A stretch of DNA of 39,070 nt from assembly GCA_046703545.1 (NCBI GenBank), contig JBJKSX010000029.1, positions 1-39,070 on the forward strand, given 5' to 3'. The stretch's first letter is position 1; the number at the start of each line of letters is the position of its first letter. The position numbers and the translations under genes are program-made. This stretch comes from JAJZOM01 sp046703545. GTDB taxonomy: Archaea; Thermoplasmatota; Thermoplasmata; Thermoplasmatales; Thermoplasmataceae. Below are positions 16,736 to 23,960 of the stretch, one piece after another. Under the pieces are notes generated by a model, which was not told the DNA's origin, ran no database searches, and saw nothing but the letters and a program-made list of their open reading frames with translations.

Positions 16736-17130
16736 GCGAAGAGGAAATAAACACGGAAATCCTGCTTGACCACAACAGGAACCCGCACAACTATGGGCAG
16801 GTGGATGATCCAACTTCCAAGGTCCTTGAGTACAATCCTGTCTGTGGCGACACGGTGCAGATGTCCATAAAGATCGAGGGTGGAAAGGTCGTGGAGGCCA
16901 TGTTCATCGGCAGGGGATGTTCGATCAGCCAGGGAACCGCCTCAATGCTCACCGACCATGTCAGGGGAAAAACCGTGGGCGAGGTGAAAAGTATAAAGGA
17001 GGAGGACGTTCTCCATATGCTCGGGCTCAAGCTTGGCCCAAGCAGGGAGAAATGCGCACTGCTTTCACTGAATACACTTCAGAAATGCATCAGGGAATAC
17101 GAGGAAAAAGGAGGAAAAACAATTGGCTAA
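16732..17130 (+). CDS. sufU: SufU/IscU-like Fe-S cluster assembly protein
   Basis: The 132-residue protein has the conserved cysteines of this family: Cys38 with Asp40 (NPVCGD), Cys63 (GRGCSIS) and Cys108 (REKCALL). In SufU these residues bind zinc and the protein relays sulfur from SufS; in IscU they hold the nascent cluster. The spacing between the second and third cysteines (45 residues) is longer than in IscU, which favours SufU. The start overlaps the sufS stop (ATGA), and the end overlaps the ferredoxin start by eight nt. Confidence 0.9.
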   Translation: MSEEEINTEILLDHNRNPHNYGQVDDPTSKVLEYNPVCGDTVQMSIKIEGGKVVEAMFIGRGCSISQGTASMLTDHVRGKTVGEVKSIKEEDVLHMLGLKLGPSREKCALLSLNTLQKCIREYEEKGGKTIG

Positions 17131-17326
17131 ATTCAGGGTCTCAATAAACAGGTCGGCATGCATAAGCGATGCAATATGCACAGCGATATCCAGCAACTGG
17201 TTCATGGACAGTGACGGGAAGGCCAGTTACCACAGGGAAATCATAGAGGATTCAGAATATGGGGAGAATCATGAAGCAGAAATTTCCTGCCCCATGTCCG
17301 TTATAAAAATAGAGAAGCTGGCCTGA
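17123..17326 (+). CDS. Small single-cluster ferredoxin in the suf operon
   Basis: The 67 residues align along their full length with the monocluster ferredoxins of Pyrococcus furiosus type. The ligand motif reads CISDAIC (Cys13, Asp16, Cys19) and the last ligand is Cys56 in SCP. There are no other cysteines, so the cluster is either a [4Fe-4S] with Asp as fourth ligand or a [3Fe-4S]. The two Cys that form a disulfide in the Pyrococcus protein are missing. The start is a TTG with GGAGG (17110-17114) eight nt upstream. It overlaps sufU by eight nt, so it is the last suf gene and may supply electrons for assembly or act as an acceptor; both are inference. Confidence 0.85.
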   Translation: MAKFRVSINRSACISDAICTAISSNWFMDSDGKASYHREIIEDSEYGENHEAEISCPMSVIKIEKLA

Positions 17327-18178
17327 TTATTTTTCCGTGATGAAAACGCTCAGGATCTGGATGTCCTGCAGCATGTCTGCGAGCTGGCCCATTCCCTGGA
17401 GAACAGGCAGCTGGTTGTAGTTTCCAATCTCCATCTTCTTGACTGCAGTTTCAAGAGTCTCATTTGTGTTTGTCACAACAGGTTCAGGGATCATTTCATC
17501 CTTCACCGGCTTGTCTGGAAGGATGAGGTTCCTCTTCTCAATCAGGTAGGTTATGACGTTCCTGATGCCGTCCCATGACCACGGGTCCTCATCATCGGCC
17601 ATTCCCGCTTCTGAGAGAACATGGCTCGTTCCAACATCAACATTCTCGAAAAGGTCCCTGTCAGTGATCAGCCCCCGGAACTCCCCATCCTTGTTCACAA
17701 CGGGGCAGGCATAAACCTTTGAGAGCCTCATGGTCAGTGAAACCACATTGAGCGGCGTCTCCTCCCACACCGGGATGACACGGCTCCTCAGCACCTCCTT
17801 GACCTTCCTCTTTCCATATCTTGCGGTCACTTCGGAAAGAAAATTCTGAGGGGTCAGAATACCAACGATCCTGTTGTCATCATCCACGACGGTGAGATGC
17901 CTCCTGTCCTGCCTCAACATCTCGCCTGCAGCCTTATCAACCGGATCATTCTGGTTCACAGTATGTGCTTTCCTCATCACCATGGCAGTCTGGGTTTCGT
18001 CTGGAAGATCGAAGATATCCCTCCTGCTGATGATTCCGGCATACTTCCCCTTTGTGTCATAAAGCGGAAGCCCAGTTATGTTGTTCTTGATAAGGGACTT
18101 AATGATTTCATTGACTGTGCTTGGAACCTTGTAGCTGATAGGGTTCCGTGTCATTATATCCGCCACTGTTTTTGACAT
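17327..18178 (-). CDS. Four-CBS-domain protein
   Basis: The 283 residues form two pairs of CBS motifs (Bateman modules): about 8-60, 65-118, 130-185 and 225-280. Each shows the family pattern, such as VADIMTRNPISYKVPSTVNEII, ITGLPLYDTKGKYAGIISRRDIF and HLTVVDDDNRIVGILT. CBS pairs bind adenine nucleotides or S-adenosylmethionine and regulate a partner, but no catalytic domain is attached, so the partner is unknown. The stop is flush with the ferredoxin stop of the convergent suf operon. A TATA-like TTAATATATATG (18197-18208, minus strand) lies about 24 nt upstream of the ATG. Confidence 0.88.
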   Translation of the reverse strand: MSKTVADIMTRNPISYKVPSTVNEIIKSLIKNNITGLPLYDTKGKYAGIISRRDIFDLPDETQTAMVMRKAHTVNQNDPVDKAAGEMLRQDRRHLTVVDDDNRIVGILTPQNFLSEVTARYGKRKVKEVLRSRVIPVWEETPLNVVSLTMRLSKVYACPVVNKDGEFRGLITDRDLFENVDVGTSHVLSEAGMADDEDPWSWDGIRNVITYLIEKRNLILPDKPVKDEMIPEPVVTNTNETLETAVKKMEIGNYNQLPVLQGMGQLADMLQDIQILSVFITEK

Positions 18179-18196
18179 AATTGGTAAATATGCCCC

Positions 18197-18208
18197 ATAT
18201 ATATTAAG
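18197..18208 (-). promoter_or_regulatory. TATA-like box of the CBS gene
   Basis: The minus-strand sequence TTAATATATATG is centred about 24 nt upstream of the ATG at 18178, the spacing for a leaderless or near-leaderless archaeal transcript. Confidence 0.5.
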
Positions 18209-18283
18209 TGCTATTCTAGTTTCAAAATTGGAGCTTCTCTTGAAAGGGACCCTATGGTAATGGTGGATTCGGAAAATAAAAAA

Positions 18284-18946
18284 TTATGGCAGGGAGAGTT
18301 CCTCACCTGGCTTGAGTACCTTTACCTCGCTGGCATTTCCGGTGAGTTTCCTGAACTCCTCCGGGTCCTGCTCGATTGGGGGAAATGTTCCAAAGTGCAT
18401 TGGGACCGTGTACTTTGCACCAACGAACTTGGCAGCCACTGCCGCTTCTTTTGGGCTCATTGTGAAGAAGCCACCTATGGGGAGAAGGGCAACATCTGGA
18501 TGGTAAAGCTCACCAATCAGCTTCATGTCGCCAAAGAGCGCTGTGTCCCCTCCATGGTAAATTGTCACGCCATCGCCTGAAACAAGTGCCCCACACTCAT
18601 TTCCAGAGTGATCTGCGTGTGTGAGCCCCATGCTTATGTCACCGAATTTTGTCATGTTCCCCTTGTTCATGCCTATGAAATTGTCCTGTGGAACTTTCTC
18701 CTCCTGCCCCATCTCCTGGAGCTCGAACATTCCGACGATCTTTGCACCGGTTCTCCTGGAAATGGTGAAAGCGTCCCCGAGATGGTCTCCATGGGTGTGG
18801 GTCACCATTATGTAATCCACTTCCTTTATGTCGGATTCCTTCATTGCCGCCTTCGGGTTGCCAGTAAGAAACGGGTCAATGAGAACTTTCGTCTTGCTGA
18901 ATGTAACCAGAAAGGCTGCGTGTCCTAACCACTTTATTGTAACCAT
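18284..18946 (-). CDS. Metallo-beta-lactamase-fold hydrolase (UPF0173-like)
   Basis: The 220-residue protein begins with TIKWLGHAAFLV, has the zinc motif HTHGDH (His50, His52, Asp54, His55) and later THADHSG, IYHGGDTALF and PMHFGTF, the pattern of the UPF0173 group of metal-dependent hydrolases. The substrate is unknown. The open frame extends 42 codons upstream of ATG 18946, but the family starts here, and a TATA-like GTTTATACA (18974-18982) lies about 32 nt before it. Its upstream region also borders the arsB stop. Confidence 0.87.
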   Translation of the reverse strand: MVTIKWLGHAAFLVTFSKTKVLIDPFLTGNPKAAMKESDIKEVDYIMVTHTHGDHLGDAFTISRRTGAKIVGMFELQEMGQEEKVPQDNFIGMNKGNMTKFGDISMGLTHADHSGNECGALVSGDGVTIYHGGDTALFGDMKLIGELYHPDVALLPIGGFFTMSPKEAAVAAKFVGAKYTVPMHFGTFPPIEQDPEEFRKLTGNASEVKVLKPGEELSLP

Positions 18947-19013
18947 TTTCTCTCCATTGTGCAATTTGGCATTTGTATAAACGATTTTCCATATGTGGGT
19001 GCAAAAGATCCTT

Positions 19014-20288
19014 TCAGAGTGACAGGCTGAGCAGGGCAAGGAAGAGCACAGGGATTCCAACCAGCACTCCAACCTTCATGTAGTACCTGGGAGAGATTCT
19101 GATTCCACTTTTCCTCTCAAGCGTGTGGAGCCAGACAAGCGTGGCAAGCGATCCAATGGGTGTGAATTTCGGGCCTATATCGTTGCCCACCACATTGGCA
19201 AGAATCAGGCTGGCTGGATGGCCTATGTTTGCAAGTGCAAGGTTTCCCAGCATCACAGAAGGCATGTTGTTCATCACCCCGGCTATGGCAGCAAATACGA
19301 AACCAGATGCCACGATATGCAGGGGAGGGTAGAATCCCCCTGTCCACTGGATAAGCGATGAAAGGATTGAGGTCATTCCTTCCCGGCCAAGGCCAAACAC
19401 CACTATATACATTCCAAGCGAGAACAGGACTATTTGCCAGGGCGCTTCCCTCAGAGGCTTGACAATGTCCACATTCCTCCTTGCATATGCCAGTGCGATG
19501 AGGATTACTGCCGCCGGGACTGCCACATAAGCAACAGGCATGGAGAAAAACCCGCCCAAGGAATAAGCAACGAGGAGGGCAATCATCAAGGGAAGGCTCA
19601 ATTTGAAGATCAGGCGATCCTTGATGACCTGGTCCTCATCCCTCATTTCATCCAGGCTTATTCTGGAGGGGATCTCCTTTCTGTAGAACAGGAAGAGGAA
19701 CAGCAGGCTCGCCCCGATGCTCACAAAATCCGGCAGCAGCATCCTGAAGGCATAATCCAGGAAGCTGATGTTGAAGTATCCCGCTGTCACTATGTTCACC
19801 AGATTGCTGATAATGAGTGGGAGGCTTGCTGAATCGGCAATGAACCCGGTGGCCATTATAAACGGTATGATCGCCCTGGTGTCCACTTTTGCCCTTTTGA
19901 GGAGGAGATATATGATTGGGGTCAGTATCAGGGCAGTGCCATCATTGGCAAATAGTGCGGAAATGCCGGATCCCAGAAGGACAACAAGCATGAAGAGGGC
20001 GATTCCGTTGCCCCTGGAGAACCTGGCGATCTTTATGGCAGCATATTCGAAGACTCCTGCCTCGTCGAGCACTAGGGAAATGATTATGATCGCAACGAAA
20101 GTGAAGGTGGCATCCCATATTATGCCCCATACAATAAGCACATCCGACAGTGTGACCATGCCCGCTGCATAGCTGATTACTGCCCCTATCAGGGCTGAAT
20201 AGCCTATCTGGATATTCCGCGGCCTCAGTATGACAAGCAGAAGGGTGAAGACAAAGATCGCCAGTGAAGCCAGAAAAAGGTAATTCAT
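19014..20288 (-). CDS. arsB: Arsenite efflux permease, ArsB/NhaD family
   Basis: The 424-residue protein has about 11 hydrophobic segments and the ion-transporter-superfamily pattern: LFANDGTALILTPIIYLLL in the first half and AGVMNNMPSVMLGNLAL with NVVGNDIGPKFTPIGSLATLVWL in the second. This is the ArsB-type two-fold arrangement. Placement 51 nt downstream of arsC in an arsR-arsC-arsB series supports export of arsenite across the membrane. By fold alone it could be another anion pump such as NhaD, so the assignment rests on context as well. Confidence 0.88.
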   Translation of the reverse strand: MNYLFLASLAIFVFTLLLVILRPRNIQIGYSALIGAVISYAAGMVTLSDVLIVWGIIWDATFTFVAIIIISLVLDEAGVFEYAAIKIARFSRGNGIALFMLVVLLGSGISALFANDGTALILTPIIYLLLKRAKVDTRAIIPFIMATGFIADSASLPLIISNLVNIVTAGYFNISFLDYAFRMLLPDFVSIGASLLFLFLFYRKEIPSRISLDEMRDEDQVIKDRLIFKLSLPLMIALLVAYSLGGFFSMPVAYVAVPAAVILIALAYARRNVDIVKPLREAPWQIVLFSLGMYIVVFGLGREGMTSILSSLIQWTGGFYPPLHIVASGFVFAAIAGVMNNMPSVMLGNLALANIGHPASLILANVVGNDIGPKFTPIGSLATLVWLHTLERKSGIRISPRYYMKVGVLVGIPVLFLALLSLSL

Positions 20289-20339
20289 ATTCTCCCGAGC
20301 CCTTCGGTCATTGAACCTGTAGCACTATGCCCGTGTCTT

Positions 20340-20741
20340 TCAATAATCTATCAGTTCCCCAACTTTTTTTTCTATTGAATCACGAATTGCCCTTACCTCG
20401 TCCAGAGATTTGTTCTTTGGGTCCTCAATGCCCCAGTCAACTATTTTCTTCTTCATCTCCACCGCAATGGGCCTCGGGCAGGCATCCTCTATTGAGCAAC
20501 CCATTATGATCACCAGGTCCGCCTTCCTCACCATGTCTATGGTCATTGCCTTTGGCTCATTTCCGCTGATGTCTATCCCTTTTTCCAGCATTGCTTCAGC
20601 AACAACCGGATTTATTTCAGCTGAAGGAAAAGTCCCAGCGCTCTCGCAATGCAGGCCAAGCTTTCTTCCGAAGCCATAAGCCATCTGGCTTCTTCCGGCA
20701 TTTTCAATGCACACAAAAAGGAAATTCTTGTCAGTAGCCAT
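20340..20741 (-). CDS. arsC: Arsenate reductase, low-molecular-weight phosphatase type
   Basis: The 133-residue enzyme reduces arsenate to arsenite through a disulfide cascade. It shows the P-loop CIENAGRS (Cys11, Arg17), Cys82 and Cys88 in GCSIEDACP for the cascade, and the Asp-containing DWGIEDP segment. These match the thioredoxin-coupled ArsC of Staphylococcus aureus type rather than the glutaredoxin type. The gene overlaps arsR by 11 nt and precedes arsB, so the operon order is arsR-arsC-arsB. A thioredoxin is needed but not encoded nearby. Confidence 0.92.
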   Translation of the reverse strand: MATDKNFLFVCIENAGRSQMAYGFGRKLGLHCESAGTFPSAEINPVVAEAMLEKGIDISGNEPKAMTIDMVRKADLVIIMGCSIEDACPRPIAVEMKKKIVDWGIEDPKNKSLDEVRAIRDSIEKKVGELIDY

Positions 20742-21108
20742 CTTCTAGAGTCTCCATCAGCACATCCATGAGCCTGTTTTCCACCAGGCTGTAGAAGTGC
20801 CATCTGCCTCTCTGCTCTCTCCTTATGATCCGGGCATTTTCCAACACCCTCAGTGTATTGGACACAGTGGGCTGGGGGGCATCTGTTATGGCTGTCAGCT
20901 GGCATACACACATTTCTCCCCTCGAAAGAAGCATGAGAATCTTGATGCGGTTCCTGTCTGCGAGGGCCTTTAAAAGCTGCTCTACGCCAATTATCTTTTC
21001 ATGGGCCTCTCCAGAATCCAATTCTTCAGACAGCCTCCTGGAAGCCTTTATGGACTCTGCAGAACATATTCCTTCCCGTACCATCTTTTCCATCTCACCC
21101 AGAGTCAT
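20731..21108 (-). CDS. arsR: ArsR-family arsenic-responsive repressor
   Basis: The 125-residue winged-helix protein contains LLKALADRNRIKILMLLSRGEMCVCQL, with the metalloid-sensing Cys67-x-Cys69 on the helix of the DNA-binding domain, then PQPTVSNTLRVLENARIIRREQRGRWHFYSL. ArsR binds DNA without arsenite and leaves it when the cysteines bind As(III). Cys15 might be a third ligand. The frame extends to a TTG at 21135, but ATG 21108 is favoured because the TATA-like CAATATTT is about 29 nt upstream. The upstream 18-bp palindrome (21142-21159) is the likely operator. Confidence 0.92.
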   Translation of the reverse strand: MTLGEMEKMVREGICSAESIKASRRLSEELDSGEAHEKIIGVEQLLKALADRNRIKILMLLSRGEMCVCQLTAITDAPQPTVSNTLRVLENARIIRREQRGRWHFYSLVENRLMDVLMETLEDGY

Positions 21109-21141
21109 TATAAGCAACCATCCTGTGTTTTCCAAATATTG

Positions 21142-21159
21142 TATTCAAATATTTGAATA
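21142..21159. promoter_or_regulatory. Palindromic ArsR operator candidate
   Basis: TATTCAAATATTTGAATA is a perfect 18-bp palindrome just upstream of the arsR TATA-like element. The core TCAAATA/TATTTGA resembles the half-sites known for ArsR-family repressors such as CadC. Binding here would cover the recognition-element side of the promoter and block polymerase or TFB/TBP, giving autoregulation of the ars operon. Confidence 0.7.
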
Positions 21160-21263
21160 TGTTGTTATCTCACTATCCTGGTTGAGTCAATTCGGAGTCC
21201 ATGCTTCTGCTCTCATTCAAACTGGCAATCTTTTAGAGCGATGAATATTCCTGCCTCAAATAA

Positions 21264-21271
21264 GTATAATA
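21264..21271 (+). promoter_or_regulatory. TATA-like box of the nucleotidyltransferase gene
   Basis: GTATAATA is centred about 26 nt upstream of the ATG at 21293, the expected distance for a leaderless transcript. Confidence 0.5.
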
Positions 21272-21292
21272 ATTGCAAGCCATACCATAGCA

Positions 21293-22231
21293 ATGATTGG
21301 TGCAATCCTGGCAGGAGGATACGGCAAAAGGCTGAAACCAATAACTGACGAGGTCCCAAAGGCCCTGGTGCAGATCAGGGAAAACTACACAATTATGGAC
21401 CGCCAGATTTTCGATTTCAAGAACATGGGCGTCAAGGAAGTGTACATACTTTCCGGCTACCTTGGGGACAAGATCGAGGAAAGGTACGGAGAATCCCATG
21501 AAGGCATGACATTCCACTACCTGAAGGAGGAAAAGCCCCTGGGCACGCTATTCTCACTCCAGAGCCTTCTGTCTGAAAGGACGGACGAGGATGTTGTCCT
21601 TAGGAATGGGGACACAGTTACGGACCTTAATTTCAAGAAGTTCATAGGTTTCGCGCAGAATAACGGCTACGACCTGACAATGTTCGTGACCAAGATGAAG
21701 AGCCCCTTCGGGATTGTTGACCTCCTTGGGGACCAGGTGACGGAATTCAGGGAGAAACCGCTTCTTGACCATTACATAAATGCCGGCATATACTACATCC
21801 GGACGTCAGCATTTGACCTGTTCTTTGATGACTATGTTGACAGGGAGATAGAGACCACGGTCTTCCCAAAGCTCGCAAAGAGGAAGCTCATAGGGGCATA
21901 CACCGAAGAGACTTTCTGGATGGGAATAGACAGTGAAAAGGATCTTGAGCAGGTGAGAAGTGAGTATTCCAACAGGTCCGATCACAGCTGGGGTTATGTC
22001 AAGAACCTCTACGAGGAGAACGGAAACAGTTTCAGGGAGTACTTCGTGAAGGCCGGCGAGAAGGTTTTGATAGATCCCGGAAAGAAGGGCATTGTCAGGG
22101 TTGGAACCGGAAGGGGGGTTTTCAGCAATGGCACCTCAAGAAGGTATGGTTCAAACGACGTGATCAAGCTGAAGGAGGAGACGAATTTCGAACCTCTTGA
22201 GAATACGAAACTTGAACTTATCTCGCTTTGA
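21293..22231 (+). CDS. Sugar-1-phosphate nucleotidyltransferase with cupin-like C-terminus
   Basis: Residues 1-225 form an NTP_transferase domain: LAGGYGKRLKPITDEVPKALV (nucleotide-binding GGxGxRLxPxT and the PK motif), LRNGDTVTD with metal-binding Asp, EFREKP, INAGIYYI and WMGIDSEKDLEQV. Such enzymes activate a sugar phosphate (glucose, mannose, N-acetylglucosamine) as an NDP-sugar. The remaining 85 residues contain a conserved-looking beta-rich pattern starting YFVKAGEKVLIDPG that recalls a degenerate cupin rather than the usual left-handed beta helix. The substrate cannot be decided. The gene has its own TATA-like element 26 nt upstream and stands alone. Confidence 0.85.
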   Translation: MIGAILAGGYGKRLKPITDEVPKALVQIRENYTIMDRQIFDFKNMGVKEVYILSGYLGDKIEERYGESHEGMTFHYLKEEKPLGTLFSLQSLLSERTDEDVVLRNGDTVTDLNFKKFIGFAQNNGYDLTMFVTKMKSPFGIVDLLGDQVTEFREKPLLDHYINAGIYYIRTSAFDLFFDDYVDREIETTVFPKLAKRKLIGAYTEETFWMGIDSEKDLEQVRSEYSNRSDHSWGYVKNLYEENGNSFREYFVKAGEKVLIDPGKKGIVRVGTGRGVFSNGTSRRYGSNDVIKLKEETNFEPLENTKLELISL

Positions 22232-22350
22232 GCCATTTTTGGTAATGGTTCTTAAGAAATTTTCATAACTTTACTACAATTTTTAAACAATTATAACCAT
22301 TGTTTGGTAGATTCGAATATCGTATGAGAGAGCGAAAATTCAAGGGAACA

Positions 22351-22359
22351 TTTAATATC
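22351..22359 (+). promoter_or_regulatory. TATA-like box of the 119-residue protein gene
   Basis: TTTAATATC is centred about 31 nt upstream of the ATG at 22386. The rest of the 150-nt intergenic region is AT-rich and has no other clear element. Confidence 0.45.
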
Positions 22360-22385
22360 TAAAACGTCATAAAACTTCGGTTTCT

Positions 22386-22745
22386 ATGTCCGTCATGACA
22401 AGGGAAGTGTTGATTAAGGCACTGGAAAAAACCTATGGGCGCAAGGGTATGGCAAACGGGGATGTGGAGGACCTCTGTGATTTTGTGTTGTCATTCTTCG
22501 GCTATGAAGATTATGTCCTTGACAATGTTCTTTCTGCGCCTGAAAGGGATGTTTTCTACAACCTTGAAGAGTACGGCTTTCTGGAGACACACCGTGAGGA
22601 GGTGAATATTATCAAGGGAAGGTCCTGGAGGATCAACCAGTGGACCTACAAGAAGGATAATATCTACAAGGCAGCAGACGGTGTTGAGGAAGAAGAGCCG
22701 GAGACGAACATTTACGACGAAATCTTCAAGGAACTGGAGAACTAG
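22386..22745 (+). CDS. Conserved-looking hypothetical, winged-helix-like (possible DUF6015)
   Basis: The 119-residue protein starts with a helical N-terminal half (VLIKALEKTYGRKGMANGDVEDLCDFVLSFFG), then an acidic helix and a segment with LSAPERDVFYNLEEYGFLETHREEVNIIKGRSWRINQWTYKK that resembles a winged-helix turn with a basic wing. The C-terminus is acidic. I think this is the small archaeal family DUF6015, but this is from memory and unchecked. A DNA- or RNA-binding role is a guess. Start ATG 22386 fits a TATA-like element. A possible terminator follows. Confidence 0.6.
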   Translation: MSVMTREVLIKALEKTYGRKGMANGDVEDLCDFVLSFFGYEDYVLDNVLSAPERDVFYNLEEYGFLETHREEVNIIKGRSWRINQWTYKKDNIYKAADGVEEEEPETNIYDEIFKELEN

Positions 22746-22761
22746 AGGCTGGAAAATTGGG

Positions 22762-22790
22762 GGGCTTACGCCCGCTAAAAACTTTATTTT
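22762..22790. terminator. Short hairpin and T-rich tract between convergent genes
   Basis: GGGC-TTAC-GCCC at 22762-22773 can form a small four-base-pair hairpin and is followed on the plus strand by an AT-rich stretch ending in ATTTTT. It lies 16 nt after the stop of the 119-residue gene and just before the convergent peptidase stop, so it could serve termination of the plus-strand gene. The stem is short and support is weak. Confidence 0.3.
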
Positions 22791-22799
22791 TGGCCCGGG

Positions 22800-23900
22800 T
22801 CACAATACTGTCAATTCTTTGGTGAACCGGTTGAATGGTGTGCATTTGCCGCCCCTGAAGAGCGTGGTTTCCTCGATCCTTACACCACCCTTTCCGGGAA
22901 GGTATATTCCAGGCTCAATGGTGAAAACCGTGTTTTCCCCGATCTTTTCAGTATTCGTTGGCACCAGATATGGGTCCTCATGTACAGATATGCCGAGACC
23001 GTGCCCCAGCCTGTGGATGAACCTTTCCCCGTAACCGCTTCTCCCTATGACATCCCTTGCTATCCTGTCTGCATCCGCATAGGTGTGTTCTCCGGTAAGC
23101 TCTGAAATTGCCGTTTCCTGTGCCTCACGGGTCACTTCGTAGATGCGTTCCATCTCTTCGGTTGCGCCTCCCATGAAAACGGTTCTTGTGGTATCGGAAG
23201 CATAACCATGGTAGCTTCCGCCAAAGTCAATGACGATGGGTTCCTTCTTCCCTATCTTCTTCTCTGTAGGCGAGTGGTGTGGGACCGAAGAGTTCTCGCC
23301 AGAAGCCACGATGGTAGAGAACGCTGGCCTGTCCAGGCCGTTCTTCAGGAAATTGTTCTCAAGGATGGTTGCCACTTCCTTTTCTGGCATTCCCTCATGA
23401 ATCTGGTCCAGGGTCTGCTTCAGCGCACTCTCAGATCCCGAGATGGCCCTGGATATGTTTTCAATCTCCTTGTCGTCCTTCACCATCCTGAGCTGTGAAA
23501 TGATGCTGTCTGCTGGCACTGTGGTGTGATGCGACTTCTGGAAGAGGGGATAGTACTGGAAGTATGGCAACGCGCCATCCAGCGCGATGGACTCTGGCTT
23601 AACCTGAGAGAAAATCTTCTCCGTGATCCTGTAGGGGTTGTCGCTGTCGGTCCAGCTCCTGATGTCAGTGATCCAGCTGCCATGCTCAATCTGTTCCTCA
23701 AGCATCTTCGGGCTCACGATGCTCACCTCATCATCCGTGATGAGCATGAGCGTGAGCCTTTCCATGGGCTCTGTTTCGAACCCGCTGAAATAGAAGAAAT
23801 TTGGGCCCGGTGGAATCACTGTGAGATCTATCCTGTTTGCTGACATGAGGCTCCTTAGCCTTTCAACCCTGCCCTTTTCAAAACTGAAACTGCCTGCCAT
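22800..23900 (-). CDS. pepQ: Xaa-Pro aminopeptidase/dipeptidase (M24 family)
   Basis: The 366-residue metallopeptidase has the creatinase-like N-terminal domain (residues 1-130) and the pita-bread catalytic domain. All five metal ligands are visible: Asp225 (IDFGGSYHGY), Asp236 (SDTTRT), His300 (HRLGHGLGISVHEDP), Glu329 (TIEPGIYLP) and Glu343 (RIEETTLF). It removes or cleaves peptides with proline in the second position, useful for a peptide-consuming heterotroph. Prolidase versus aminopeptidase P cannot be decided. It is 60 nt downstream of the ABC permease on the same strand. Confidence 0.9.
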   Translation of the reverse strand: MAGSFSFEKGRVERLRSLMSANRIDLTVIPPGPNFFYFSGFETEPMERLTLMLITDDEVSIVSPKMLEEQIEHGSWITDIRSWTDSDNPYRITEKIFSQVKPESIALDGALPYFQYYPLFQKSHHTTVPADSIISQLRMVKDDKEIENISRAISGSESALKQTLDQIHEGMPEKEVATILENNFLKNGLDRPAFSTIVASGENSSVPHHSPTEKKIGKKEPIVIDFGGSYHGYASDTTRTVFMGGATEEMERIYEVTREAQETAISELTGEHTYADADRIARDVIGRSGYGERFIHRLGHGLGISVHEDPYLVPTNTEKIGENTVFTIEPGIYLPGKGGVRIEETTLFRGGKCTPFNRFTKELTVL

Positions 23901-23960
23901 TTCTGTCTTCTCCTGTAATTTCAGATCACGTTTCTGGACATAACCGTTCCCATATGCAAT

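Noticed and set aside
18254..18580. Open frame antisense to the UPF0173-like hydrolase, starting in an intergenic region
   Set aside because: It overlaps the conserved hydrolase gene almost entirely and has no recognisable product or ribosome-binding site.
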